Shown: positions 27,922 through 36,524 of the stretch, piece after piece
How positions within the stretch are numbered: position 1 is the first letter of the stretch
Layout: the number at the start of each line of letters is the position of its first letter
NCBI RefSeq assembly: GCF_014397005.1
Contig: NZ_JACGWS010000014.1
Location: 99,471 to 163,470 of the forward strand
Origin: Kordia aestuariivivens
Lineage (GTDB): Bacteria; Bacteroidota; Bacteroidia; Flavobacteriales; Flavobacteriaceae
DNA length: 64,000 nt
Reading direction: 5' to 3'
Made by a program: the position numbers and the translations under genes
Notes under the pieces: generated by a model
The model's database searches: none
Seen by the model: only the letters and a program-made list of their open reading frames with translations
Told to the model about the DNA's origin: nothing

Positions 27922-28374
27922 TTAAATTTCTAAAAAATATCTTTCTTTTGTTTTTGATGCTGCTCCTATTCTATCATAAAATTTCATGGCTCGAACATTA
28001 AAGTCAGGAGTTTGCCATTGAATTTGCTTGCATTGGTTTTTAGCTCCTTCTTCTTTTATTCTATCGACTAAACTTTCACCAATTCCAAAACCTCTTGATT
28101 GCTCCATCATAAATAAGCAATCCATATAAATATAGAATTCTGCGTCCCAAGTCGAAAATTGCTTCATGTATGTAGCAAATCCGATAAGTTTATTGTCATA
28201 TTCAACAACTAAGCAGAACACGCTTGGTCTATCAGAAAATAGATGGCCGTTAAGCAGCTGTTCTTTATTTTCTGTGTTGTATTCACTTTTTTCATAATCT
28301 GCATGAAGTTTACATAAGTGAACTAAATCTTTTAGGTCGGATTTTTGGATAAATCGAATTTTTGCTTCTTTCAT
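27922..28374 (-). CDS. GNAT-family N-acetyltransferase (diamine acetyltransferase-like)
   Basis: A 150-residue single GNAT domain. RFIQKSDLKDLVHLC is the usual beginning and MEQSRGFGIGESLVDRI (about 100-117) is the acetyl-CoA motif A. NVRAMKFYDRIGA near the end is motif B. The Y/E-rich middle (IYMDCLFMMEQSRG) is like the spermidine/diamine acetyltransferase branch. It is 15 bases downstream of the adenylation gene. In triacsin biosynthesis a GNAT (Tri31) N-acylates hydrazinoacetate, so acylation of a hydrazine or of diaminobutyrate is a reasonable idea here. Self-protection is an alternative. Confidence 0.85.
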   Translation of the reverse strand: MKEAKIRFIQKSDLKDLVHLCKLHADYEKSEYNTENKEQLLNGHLFSDRPSVFCLVVEYDNKLIGFATYMKQFSTWDAEFYIYMDCLFMMEQSRGFGIGESLVDRIKEEGAKNQCKQIQWQTPDFNVRAMKFYDRIGAASKTKERYFLEI

Positions 28375-28389
28375 TCTATTTTTTAATCT

Positions 28390-29913
28390 CTAAGAAATTT
28401 GATTTACAATTAGTTTTTTAATTTCTTTTTCATAGACTTTGTTTGTACTTGTTTTTGGGATTTGTTTGCTAATAATTACCCTTTCAGGAATCATATACAC
28501 TGGTAATTCTTTTCTTAACAAACCATTAATTTGATGTTCATCTATATTGCTTTCTAAATTTGTCCCATAGACATATGCATAGATTTTTTTTCTATCATTT
28601 ACATCAAAAGCATCCACAAATGCATATTCAACATACGGCAAGTTTAATAATGAATTCCTTATTTCATTCAAGTTTATTCTTCTCCCTAAAATTTTCACTT
28701 CTTTGTCCATTCTTCCTTCAAAAGAGTATTCTCCTTTTTCATCTCTCTTTGATAAATCTCCGGTGATGTAATATTTTTCATTATCTATGATAATAAATGC
28801 TTTCTCCGTTTCTTCAGGGAGATTCCAATAACCATTCATGAGTTGTTTTCCGCCAATTACCAATGTTCCAACTACATTATCCTCATGAATAACATTACCG
28901 TGTGCATCAATTAAATGTGCTATACAACCCATAAAACAAGTTCCTATAGGATACGGTCCTTTTCTAGTTGTATCTGGAGTTTTTATATGATACGCCATAC
29001 AAAGTGAATTGCATTCAGTAGGACCATAACCATTAAATATTTGAAATCCTGGAATTTTCTCCAACCAGAGGTTGATTAAAGCAGGATTGCATACTTCACC
29101 ACCAGTCATGCAAGCTTTTAGGTTACTAGACTTTAGCGAATCAAATTCGTCAGCTGCTGGCGTAATAAGGGATAATACAGAAGAAACACATATTAAATGA
29201 GTAACGTTATTTTTATGTATGATATCTGTAATAATCTCAGGTATTAGTAATCCGTCAAGGATATAAACACTTGCGCCGAAATAAAGTGGTATAAATGTAT
29301 CTTGTACACATACATCGAAATGAAATGGTCCAAAATTAATAGAAGTAGATTCATTATTAATTTTTAATAATTCATTTTCAGCATGAAAGTAATGAGTCAT
29401 ACTTTTGTGGTTTAAACAAACACCTTTTGGTCTGCCTGTGGAACCACTTGTGTAAAATATGGACGCTATTTCATTACCATCTAATTCTTCATGAAATTTT
29501 TCGCTCTTAGCTACCGGTAATAAGCCAATCTCACTATAACTAATAGTTGGTATCGGTTGAATAACTGATTGAAATTCTTCTAAATATTTTTTGGACGATA
29601 TTATTAAACAAGGCTTTATGTCATCTAATATATACTTTAATCTATTTATTCCATTGTTGAAATCTGCTGGAACATAAATAGCTCCGAGTTTCCAAATGGC
29701 AATTATTGACGCAATAAGTTCAGTTGATTTTTTACTAATAATAACAACTCTATCGCCTTTAGATACTTTGTATTTTTCTTTTAAAAAGTGAGCTATATTA
29801 TTAGCAAGGTTTTCCAACTCAAGAAATGAATATTGAGCATCTCCAAATTTAATAGCCCATTTATCAGGGCTTTTTTCACTATGGTTTGTTATAATATTTC
29901 CTAGGTTTTCCAT
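28390..29913 (-). CDS. Stand-alone adenylation (amino-acid activating) enzyme
   Basis: A 507-residue AMP-forming enzyme, about the size of DltA-like free A domains. It has FYTSGSTGRPKGVCLNHKS (A3, about 150), FNGYGPTECN (A5, about 295), YYITGDLSKRDEKGEYSFEGRMD (A7/A8) and the catalytic Lys in TSTNKVYEKEIK (A10). FDVCVQD shows the pocket Asp seen in amino-acid activating A domains. My reading of the pocket, DVQIMGGSLK, matches no standard code I know. With the free carrier protein and P450 just upstream it probably loads a special amino acid on that carrier for oxidation. Hydrazinoacetate is another candidate substrate. Confidence 0.9.
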   Translation of the reverse strand: MENLGNIITNHSEKSPDKWAIKFGDAQYSFLELENLANNIAHFLKEKYKVSKGDRVVIISKKSTELIASIIAIWKLGAIYVPADFNNGINRLKYILDDIKPCLIISSKKYLEEFQSVIQPIPTISYSEIGLLPVAKSEKFHEELDGNEIASIFYTSGSTGRPKGVCLNHKSMTHYFHAENELLKINNESTSINFGPFHFDVCVQDTFIPLYFGASVYILDGLLIPEIITDIIHKNNVTHLICVSSVLSLITPAADEFDSLKSSNLKACMTGGEVCNPALINLWLEKIPGFQIFNGYGPTECNSLCMAYHIKTPDTTRKGPYPIGTCFMGCIAHLIDAHGNVIHEDNVVGTLVIGGKQLMNGYWNLPEETEKAFIIIDNEKYYITGDLSKRDEKGEYSFEGRMDKEVKILGRRINLNEIRNSLLNLPYVEYAFVDAFDVNDRKKIYAYVYGTNLESNIDEHQINGLLRKELPVYMIPERVIISKQIPKTSTNKVYEKEIKKLIVNQIS

Positions 29914-29980
29914 ATTAAGTAATAGGTTTATTTACGTGAATACGTATAATTTATATTCAGTAATTGACTAATTGTAGTTT

Positions 29981-31132
29981 TTATGTAATTGAAATTTTAC
30001 TATCCAATTTTACTTTAAGCAATTGTAAATCTCTGTGTCCTTTTAACTGCTTGTCCCATTCAAATTCTACTAAGGAAGCATTGTTATTGTATAGCAATTC
30101 TTTATTTACAATTTCTGCAATTCGTAAACTCATGTGCTTTCCTATACAAGCATGAACTCCATGCCCAAAAGTCATGATAGGCTTTCTGGTTCTGTCAATT
30201 TTAAAACTATCAGGTTCAATAAGCTTACCTTGTTCATCATCTCTATTGGCACTGCCAATTAGTAAAATAAGGTTTTCTCCTTTTGGAATGTTGACGCCTC
30301 CAATTTCCACTTTCTCTTTGGTTATTCTGAGTGTTGATTGGATCGGAGATTCTAATCTGATGGCTTCAAGAATTGCTTTGTTGAGTTCTGATTTGTTAAA
30401 CTTATCTTTATTTTCAATTAATATTTTTATGGTATTACACAAAAGAATAACGGTATTAAATACCATTGCGCTAAAGACTATTGATTGTTGGATTTGAAAG
30501 ATATCAAAGTTAGAAATGTCATATTCTTCTTTATCAAAAACATCATAGTCTCCCGTAAAATCTGAGCCAAGTTTTAAAAAATACAAAAGACTGTCTGCAA
30601 ATTTTTCCGCCATTGTTTTATCCAGATATACTTCTTCTCTTAAAAAAGAAACCGAATCTGCATGTTTGTAAAGAAGTTCATCAAATTGGGAAGTTTTTGC
30701 ACTTTGAGAAATTCCTAAAACTCCTTCTGATATTCTACTCATAACAGGAATTGCTATATCTTTTTTATAATCTAAAGTATCGCCTTCCATACTATCTAGG
30801 ATACTTTTTAATGTATTTTCAATACAGCTATCCATATCATTTTGCACATAGGAAAAAAGTTGTGATGTCAACTGATTTTTTATATGACTTACATCATTAT
30901 TTGTATGGTTGATCCATTTTTCCAGAACTTCTCTAGCAAACCTTTCTTTATAGCTATAACTCTCTATATCAGAATTATATGCGAAAAATGGCGTTGTTTT
31001 GTCATTAGTGAACGCTTCCGGTGCCTCAAAGGCAGTTTTTACATCTTGAAATCTGGAAATAAGCCATGTTTCATTAATTTTCATGGGGCCCATGGCTCTT
31101 AAATTTTCGTAAAATGAATAATATTCGCTCAT
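29981..31132 (-). CDS. Cytochrome P450
   Basis: A 383-residue bacterial P450. Haem-ligand motif FGHGVHACIGKHMS (Cys329), ExxR in EAIRLESP of the K helix, and the RITKEKVEIGG/ANRDDEQ segments are all present. The I-helix reads AMVFNTVI, so the usual acidic residue before the conserved Thr is Asn. A changed acid-alcohol pair is also seen in P450s acting on carrier-bound substrates and in some with unusual chemistry. It lies between the free carrier protein and the A-domain gene. Oxidation of an amino acid on that carrier is the simplest model. Confidence 0.93.
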   Translation of the reverse strand: MSEYYSFYENLRAMGPMKINETWLISRFQDVKTAFEAPEAFTNDKTTPFFAYNSDIESYSYKERFAREVLEKWINHTNNDVSHIKNQLTSQLFSYVQNDMDSCIENTLKSILDSMEGDTLDYKKDIAIPVMSRISEGVLGISQSAKTSQFDELLYKHADSVSFLREEVYLDKTMAEKFADSLLYFLKLGSDFTGDYDVFDKEEYDISNFDIFQIQQSIVFSAMVFNTVILLCNTIKILIENKDKFNKSELNKAILEAIRLESPIQSTLRITKEKVEIGGVNIPKGENLILLIGSANRDDEQGKLIEPDSFKIDRTRKPIMTFGHGVHACIGKHMSLRIAEIVNKELLYNNNASLVEFEWDKQLKGHRDLQLLKVKLDSKISIT

Positions 31133-31268
31133 CTTTCCTGTTGTTTTAGAAGATTTTCAATTATATGCAGATATACCTTTCTCATTTTAAAAAAAAATGG
31201 TTGTAATATGTTATTAAATAATGTTTTAAGATTTAATAATTCTACAGTTAAAAAGGCAATAGCAATTG

Positions 31269-31508
31269 TTATTTTTTTCTTTGATTAAAATTTACGAGGA
31301 ACTCTTCATAAGTGTTCTCCATTGAAATTATGTTCCCATCAAGTTCGGTTGGACTGATTCCAATTTCTTTGCAAATAGTAATGATTATATTTACAAATTG
31401 AATTGAGTCAATACCTAAAAACTTTAATTTTTCTTTTCTCACCTTTTCTAAATCAAAACCATCTATTTTAGTTTCGAAAATTTGAGTAATTGTTTGTTCA
31501 GTAGTCAT
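31269..31508 (-). CDS. Free acyl/peptidyl carrier protein
   Basis: A 79-residue carrier protein with LGIDSIQF as the phosphopantetheine site (Ser35), helix-forming flanks and an acidic second helix. It sits 109 bases after the KAS III-like gene and 136 bases before the P450. It most likely carries the residue activated by the stand-alone A enzyme. The DSI (rather than GGHS) motif is more acyl-carrier-like. Confidence 0.9.
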   Translation of the reverse strand: MTTEQTITQIFETKIDGFDLEKVRKEKLKFLGIDSIQFVNIIITICKEIGISPTELDGNIISMENTYEEFLVNFNQRKK

Positions 31509-31617
31509 TTTTTAAAATTTTATGTAATGAAATATCCTGTACTAGTAAGCATCAAAAATATCTTGAAGCTTATGTTGGTATTTTTTAACTATTTATACTA
31601 GATGAAGTTTTATTCGT

Positions 31618-32553
31618 TTAATGTATCTTTTGAAAGATTGTAGCTGCGTATGTACCCGAAATTCCTAAGTTCAAAGTTAAGATACGCTCGTGTTTGTGGT
31701 TGTTGGCTAAATTTGTTTTTAAGTTTAGAATCAAGTCGGCAGTTCCTAAATGACCATGCTTTTTTTGATTCGTAGTATCAATTTTTGAAGTATCAAGACC
31801 TACATAACTTAAAGCTTCTTTCATTAACAAATGATTGGCATTATGCAAAATTATACTTTCAATATATTCATCACTTAAGTTTTCTAATGCCTTCATAGAT
31901 TTTATGTAAGCTTTAAGATGCAAAAAAGCACTTCCTTCTTCCAATGCCGTTAGACCGTTTTCTGGTTCAGAGAGTATATTTTGTTGACTAATTTTAAAGA
32001 TTGCGTCTTGGTCATTACCAGTTATTAAAATGATTCCGGCTGCGTCTCCCATAACACCATATCCACCAACAATTCTTTCTGTTAAAGAAACTTCTAACTT
32101 GGAACCTGCAAGGATGAGTACTTTTTTATTTTTATCTTCCTCCTTTTCTAGTATTTGACAAGCGCTACCAAGGGCTGCATCAATATTCACACAAAAATCT
32201 CCTGATGCTCTTAACAAAGTAGCCCTATTCATTTTGTACTTATTTTGAACAAAAGAACCGAAGTCTACTAATTGACTATCTAAGTCAGGAGCCACAATAA
32301 TGTAATCAATTTCATTAGGAATAATAGAACCTTTAGCTATGTTTTGGTCTAAAATCCACATGACCATTTCTTCTAAAGTTTTTTCAGTTTCAACTGCAAT
32401 ACTTTCTAAACCAAGAACATTTTTACTATAATCAATAAACTTTTGTGCAGTGTCAAAAGATTTTTTATTTGTGTTAAAAAAATCAACATGATCATTAAAA
32501 TGCAATCTATCAGAAGGCAAATAATAATCCATAAGTTTAATATACCCGTTCAT
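31618..32553 (-). CDS. KAS III-like (thiolase-fold) protein with altered catalytic site
   Basis: A 311-residue protein of the beta-ketoacyl-ACP synthase III fold. FVQNKYKMN, GDAAGIILITGN and the C-terminal LGISGTYAATIF are in family positions. In the segment aligned with the nucleophile (FDLNAACSG in FabH) it reads VNIDAALGSACQ. The nucleophilic Cys is therefore Leu128, although Cys121 and Cys132 are close. The catalytic His is kept (LHNANH, His237) but the catalytic Asn position is His (HGHLGTAD, about 268). Condensation by the usual route is doubtful. Acyl transfer or a structural role with the free carrier protein encoded next is more likely. It is slightly shorter than FabH. Confidence 0.85.
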   Translation of the reverse strand: MNGYIKLMDYYLPSDRLHFNDHVDFFNTNKKSFDTAQKFIDYSKNVLGLESIAVETEKTLEEMVMWILDQNIAKGSIIPNEIDYIIVAPDLDSQLVDFGSFVQNKYKMNRATLLRASGDFCVNIDAALGSACQILEKEEDKNKKVLILAGSKLEVSLTERIVGGYGVMGDAAGIILITGNDQDAIFKISQQNILSEPENGLTALEEGSAFLHLKAYIKSMKALENLSDEYIESIILHNANHLLMKEALSYVGLDTSKIDTTNQKKHGHLGTADLILNLKTNLANNHKHERILTLNLGISGTYAATIFQKIH

Positions 32554-32733
32554 TTAAATTTTTTATGTTATTATTTATGGTGATAGTACTAATGTTAATC
32601 AAATCTGTAAAGCGTTCTTTTATAGACATATCTTTCCAGAAAAATGTTTGATTTCATTTTACTAATTTTTACTCAGAAGCATTAAACGTACATTAGATAC
32701 TACTTAATTAAGAAAAGTCATGTACTATTTTCA

Positions 32734-33237
32734 TTATGCAAAAGAATGAAGTGGAATTGTTGCCACTATATTCTGCTTTAGCGAATCAATCCTTACAATA
32801 ATTTTGTTGTGATTATCCACTTTAATAATTTCACATTCCAACCCATTTAGTAAACCATAAGTTATCCTTTTAGTTTCACCAACCTTAGGAAGCAGCGTAT
32901 TAGTTTCTATGCTAGTGATATTTTCATCTCCAACTAAAAGCTTAATTTGATTTATTTCTCTTTCTGTCACACGTGCATAATCTTTACCAAAACGAATAAA
33001 TGTACATGCTCCATTCACAGATAATGCTTTATAAAATTCCAATGAAGAATTAATGTTTACAAATACATACGACGGAAACAAAGGTTTTAAAATTGTTTTC
33101 TTCCGATCGCTCCATTGACTTATTGTTTTTACTTGAGGCAAAAATGACTCTAAGGAAATCTCTTGTAAAGAGTTATTTACTTTGTTCTCCCAACGAGATT
33201 TGACATATATTACATGCCAACCAGTGGTAAAATTCAT
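32734..33237 (-). CDS. NusG-family specialised antiterminator (UpxY/RfaH/LoaP-like)
   Basis: A 167-residue NusG paralogue. The N-terminal NGN domain begins GWHVIYVKSRWENKV and contains LKPLFPSYVFVNI (about 51-63). The C-terminal KOW domain (about 115-165) holds KRITYGLLNGLECEIIKVD. It is the first gene of the cluster, 180 bases upstream of the KAS III-like gene, the place where UpxY (Bacteroides capsule) and LoaP (Bacillus/Clostridia antibiotic) factors sit. It probably lets RNA polymerase read through the roughly 33 kb of biosynthetic genes. The housekeeping nusG normally lies with rplK and secE, which are absent here. Confidence 0.92.
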   Translation of the reverse strand: MNFTTGWHVIYVKSRWENKVNNSLQEISLESFLPQVKTISQWSDRKKTILKPLFPSYVFVNINSSLEFYKALSVNGACTFIRFGKDYARVTEREINQIKLLVGDENITSIETNTLLPKVGETKRITYGLLNGLECEIIKVDNHNKIIVRIDSLKQNIVATIPLHSFA

Positions 33238-33501
33238 AGCGATAATTAAATTTGGTTATAAAGCAAAGCTTCGCTTCCCTCAGTTACATGAGGTTCTTTT
33301 TGCAAATACTTTCTATAGGGGTAGCGGGTAATCCTTTAATTATAATTATTTCTGCTTAGGGGAGAAATTTTAGAAATAACTATTTTTTTTGACGGTGTAA
33401 GAATAATATTTTTTTCTATACAAACATGAATTTGCAGATCTGAATTTATGAATATCTACACGTATTTTTGTACGTACTAATTATATATCGCTGAAAATGA
33501 G

Positions 33502-34419
33502 TTATTTAAAATATTCTTGAAAATCTTTCCGATTCGTAACTTCTATTTTCTTAAATATATTTGATGCATGTTTTGAAACAGTTTTTTCAGTTATAAAAAG
33601 CATTTCACCAATATCTTTATATAAATAACCTTCTAAAATATGAGTAGCTATTTCAAATTCTTTATTTGTTAATCTAAATTGTGATAGCATTTCTTTTGTT
33701 TTGTCTTCTTTAAGTTTATTTTTTAATTCTATAAGTAAATATGCTTCTCGTTTTCGTTGATATATATGATTCTTTATATAAGCAAACGCCATAATAAAAA
33801 AACCAAAATTTACTAACGGCTGTTCAATATGTTGGTAATCGCCAATAAAAACCATTAGTGGCAACATTAAAAATGAGATTATTCCAAAATTGGCTGAGAT
33901 AACTCTTAACTTAAAATGTTTTTCGGTAGTATTTTCAAGCTTTTGCTTCAATATTTTAATCAATTCAATTAGAGCTTTAAAAGAAAAAATTATTGCAAGC
34001 ACTAAAGGAATTCCTATGAAAAGCTTCCTAGCTAAAGTCAAGTTTAAAGTAAAAGCGTATGGAATTATAAATAAACACACAAATAATACAGATAGATATA
34101 GTATTACTCGTTTAATAGTAAAATAAATAAATGGTGTTATGTGAAACTCTTTGTATAAGTAATAAATAAAATAAACAGCGAAAATAATACCTGCGCTATA
34201 TGCTATTATATTCTGAATAACTATGAGGAAGTTGATATTACTATCTGGAAATATCCCTGAAAAAAAATTGTAATTTATATAAACTACAATTAGTATTAAA
34301 TATCTTTTCGCATGTTGATCATTTATATTTGAAAAATAATTAATTATTTGAAAAAATAATACCATTAATTGACTCAAAAGGATTACAAATGTAATCCAGT
34401 GCATTTCAGTTCCAAACAT
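33502..34419 (-). CDS. Membrane-anchored LuxR-type transcriptional regulator
   Basis: A 305-residue protein. Residues 1-215 form six to seven hydrophobic segments and end at a positively charged stretch (NHIYQRKREAYL). Residues about 240-300 are a LuxR/GerE-type helix-turn-helix (LTNKEFEIATHILEG, YKDIGEMLFITEKTVSKHASNIF). This 7TM plus HTH arrangement occurs in Bacteroidota. It is upstream of the antiterminator gene on the same strand with a gap of 264 bases. Control of the natural-product cluster is possible but shown only by position. Confidence 0.82.
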   Translation of the reverse strand: MFGTEMHWITFVILLSQLMVLFFQIINYFSNINDQHAKRYLILIVVYINYNFFSGIFPDSNINFLIVIQNIIAYSAGIIFAVYFIYYLYKEFHITPFIYFTIKRVILYLSVLFVCLFIIPYAFTLNLTLARKLFIGIPLVLAIIFSFKALIELIKILKQKLENTTEKHFKLRVISANFGIISFLMLPLMVFIGDYQHIEQPLVNFGFFIMAFAYIKNHIYQRKREAYLLIELKNKLKEDKTKEMLSQFRLTNKEFEIATHILEGYLYKDIGEMLFITEKTVSKHASNIFKKIEVTNRKDFQEYFK

Positions 34420-35446
34420 ACATTTAATTTAGCCCCTTTTATAATATGAAAAAGTATATAGCCTAAATCTATTTCACTTATAACTTTAACCCCATGTCGT
34501 TTGTAAAATGGTAGGTTTCTAAGAGTGTAAGTTTCAAAATAAACTGTTTTATTAGCTACTTTATAATAAATAATAATTTCTTCAATAAGTGAACTTCCCT
34601 TTTCTCACTTTGATTCTACTTCGCAAGTACATATATACCATAAATGAATAAATGGAGAATTAGGATGATGTTGTTTTGAGTTACTTTTCTCGATTTATGA
34701 CTTCTATTAAGTTATATATTTCAATACATCCAAACAATAGTTTCACTTCCCATAAAGTAGAAGAGATAATATCTTTTTTGGGAGTGTAATCTATACGCTG
34801 TCTTTTGTTTTTCTCAAGCAAGAGTAGCATACAACAAGTAGTTTCTTTATTAGAAATAAATACTTTTTCAAAGTTTAATCCCATAAAAAGAAATATTCAA
34901 TAAGTAAACGTATGCGATATTTTTTCTATTATCTTGCTTAACTACAAAATTATGAATCGGTTTTTATTAAATGATTGACTTAAAATAACAATGTCTATAT
35001 CTATTCGAGTCGTTTTCCTAACTATTTTTTAAGCTAAAATACTTTTTTTTGCAAAAATTACAATTGGGAGTGATTTAATTTTTTTGAAAAACCCATTCTC
35101 GATTCGTAGTCTTCGATTAAAGTTTTGAAATTTCTAGTAATATCAATAAATATATACGTTAACTTGATTATAAGTCTCTTTAGTACATTAGTATTTTCGC
35201 ACTTTAATTTGAATAACTTTCTTAAAATTCGATTTTCAATTTCTTTTCGAAAACAAAATGAGGGTTTCTGCAAAGCGAAGATTTTAGTTGAACATATCTA
35301 TAAAATAAACGTCATTGCAAACTATAAGGTCGAGTGCAGTCGAGAACAAAATGAAGCTCTCTACCTCGTCAATTCTATAAACAGATTACTTTATCACTCT
35401 CGTTTCTCGTAATGGCTGAACATACTATTTTTAGGATATGTACAGA
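34420..35446. other. Long intergenic region with a dispersed palindrome copy
   Basis: About 1 kb of very AT-rich DNA between the LuxR-type gene and the lipoprotein terminator. Short open frames occur on both strands (for example 34681-34884 minus and 35125-35412 plus), but none has a recognisable product and they run into a dispersed repeat. The only structure I can name is a copy of the flavobacterial palindrome at 35329-35347. Confidence 0.5.
35329..35347. repeat. Dispersed flavobacterial palindrome (GTCGAG...GTCGAGAAC type)
   Basis: The sequence gtcgagtgcagtcgagaac is the inverse of the element at 35501-35520 and 40972-40995. Such short palindromes are scattered between genes in many Flavobacteriaceae. 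It lies in a gene-free stretch. Confidence 0.6.
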
Positions 35447-35490
35447 AAAAAATGCTTCCAAAAAACCGTTTGGCTTAATGGAAGCATTTT
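35447..35490 (-). terminator. Intrinsic terminator after the NTF2-like lipoprotein gene
   Basis: The arms AAAATGCTTCC and GGAAGCATTTT flank a loop of about 20 bases. Read on the minus strand it ends in a T-rich run, so it fits termination of the lipoprotein transcript. The same stem style recurs after carB. Confidence 0.7.
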
Positions 35491-35500
35491 ATATTTATAT

Positions 35501-35520
35501 CTCGACTGCGCTCGATGTGA
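35501..35520. repeat. Dispersed flavobacterial palindrome (CTCGACTGCGCTCGA)
   Basis: The sequence ctcgactgcgctcgatgtga is a short imperfect palindrome, present again at 40972-40995 and inverted at 35329-35347. It sits between the lipoprotein gene and its terminator. Confidence 0.65.
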
Positions 35521-35547
35521 CACATCTCGATAGCTTTGCTAGGTATT

Positions 35548-36354
35548 TTAAATATTAGAATCAATATGAATTTTCCATTTTCCGTCAGGTTGTTTTTTCC
35601 AGACAAGAATGTATTTCCCATTGTAACTTCCACTGCATTGTCCGATTTCATAGGCGAAATTCGCATTTACGACTTCCAATTTCATTGGTTCTAAGTTTAG
35701 GGAGTACTTCGTGTTATTCATGTAATCATATTCCTTTATCACATCTTCTAATCCTTGTATTATTGGTTTGTGATTGAAATAAATAGTATTGGTACTATAG
35801 AGTTGCTTGACTAGGTTTTCAGCGTTATTAGCATTGCAAAGTTCAACCCATAATTTTCTTCTATTAGCGATTTCGTTGATGCCAACTTTTTTCGCTTCTG
35901 GACTACTTCTTTCTGTAAATTCAAATTCTCTGATTACTTGTCCGTTTTCTAATTTCCAAATTACAATTTGGATGTATTCTTTTTGATCTTCGGTTTTATA
36001 CTTGATTATTTCATAAGTAATGCGCCTTTTTTTGTTAGCTTCCACAGTAAATAAGGATTCAATTGCCATAATTTTATTTTTTTTGATTCCGTAATGTGTC
36101 GCTATTTGTGATGAGCTTTCAAGTATACTATCTACAGAAATAACCATACTAGCATTGGAAGCATACATCTTTTCTATAGCGTGAATGTTCTTATTGTTTA
36201 TTGCATTGACCCAATCAATACTATAATCAGAAACCTTTTCAGACTGAACTATTTCCTCCTTAGAATTCGTTACATTTTCTTTTGTATTCGCCAGCTGCTT
36301 ACATCCAATAATGACTAAGACGACAAAGGATAGTATGATCGTTTTTAATTTCAT
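35548..36354 (-). CDS. Lipoprotein with two NTF2/SnoaL-like regions
   Basis: A 268-residue exported protein. A signal peptide with lipobox VLVIIGC (Cys18) is followed by a low-complexity linker. Two regions resemble the NTF2-like fold: about 45-150 (DWVNAINNKNIHAIEKMYASNASM) and about 165-266 (LCNANNAENLVKQLYSTNTIYFNH, ending WKKQPDGKWKIHID). These signatures are typical of DUF4440/SnoaL-like proteins, which bind small molecules or have unknown roles. It is monocistronic, with a terminator just downstream. Confidence 0.8.
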   Translation of the reverse strand: MKLKTIILSFVVLVIIGCKQLANTKENVTNSKEEIVQSEKVSDYSIDWVNAINNKNIHAIEKMYASNASMVISVDSILESSSQIATHYGIKKNKIMAIESLFTVEANKKRRITYEIIKYKTEDQKEYIQIVIWKLENGQVIREFEFTERSSPEAKKVGINEIANRRKLWVELCNANNAENLVKQLYSTNTIYFNHKPIIQGLEDVIKEYDYMNNTKYSLNLEPMKLEVVNANFAYEIGQCSGSYNGKYILVWKKQPDGKWKIHIDSNI

Positions 36355-36524
36355 TTTTTCTTAGCTTATGTAAGCTTTATTGCTTGGTTTAAGGACTAAG
36401 TTAGCAAATAAAAGTCGAATAGGAAATCTAGATAATCACTGAGTTAATCAAAGTGGAATTTTCGGAAGTAAGCTGCTTTTACCAGCAATTAATTTTATAC
36501 GGTGTAGCAAACGTTTGAATTCGT

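Noticed and set aside
34681..34884. 67-codon open frame on the minus strand upstream of the LuxR-type gene
   Set aside because: No recognisable product, isolated in very AT-rich DNA, no neighbour or terminator that supports it.
35125..35412. 95-codon plus-strand frame and an overlapping 71-codon minus-strand frame
   Set aside because: The plus frame runs through a dispersed palindrome (35329-35347) and looks like translated repeat DNA; neither shows a domain or signal.
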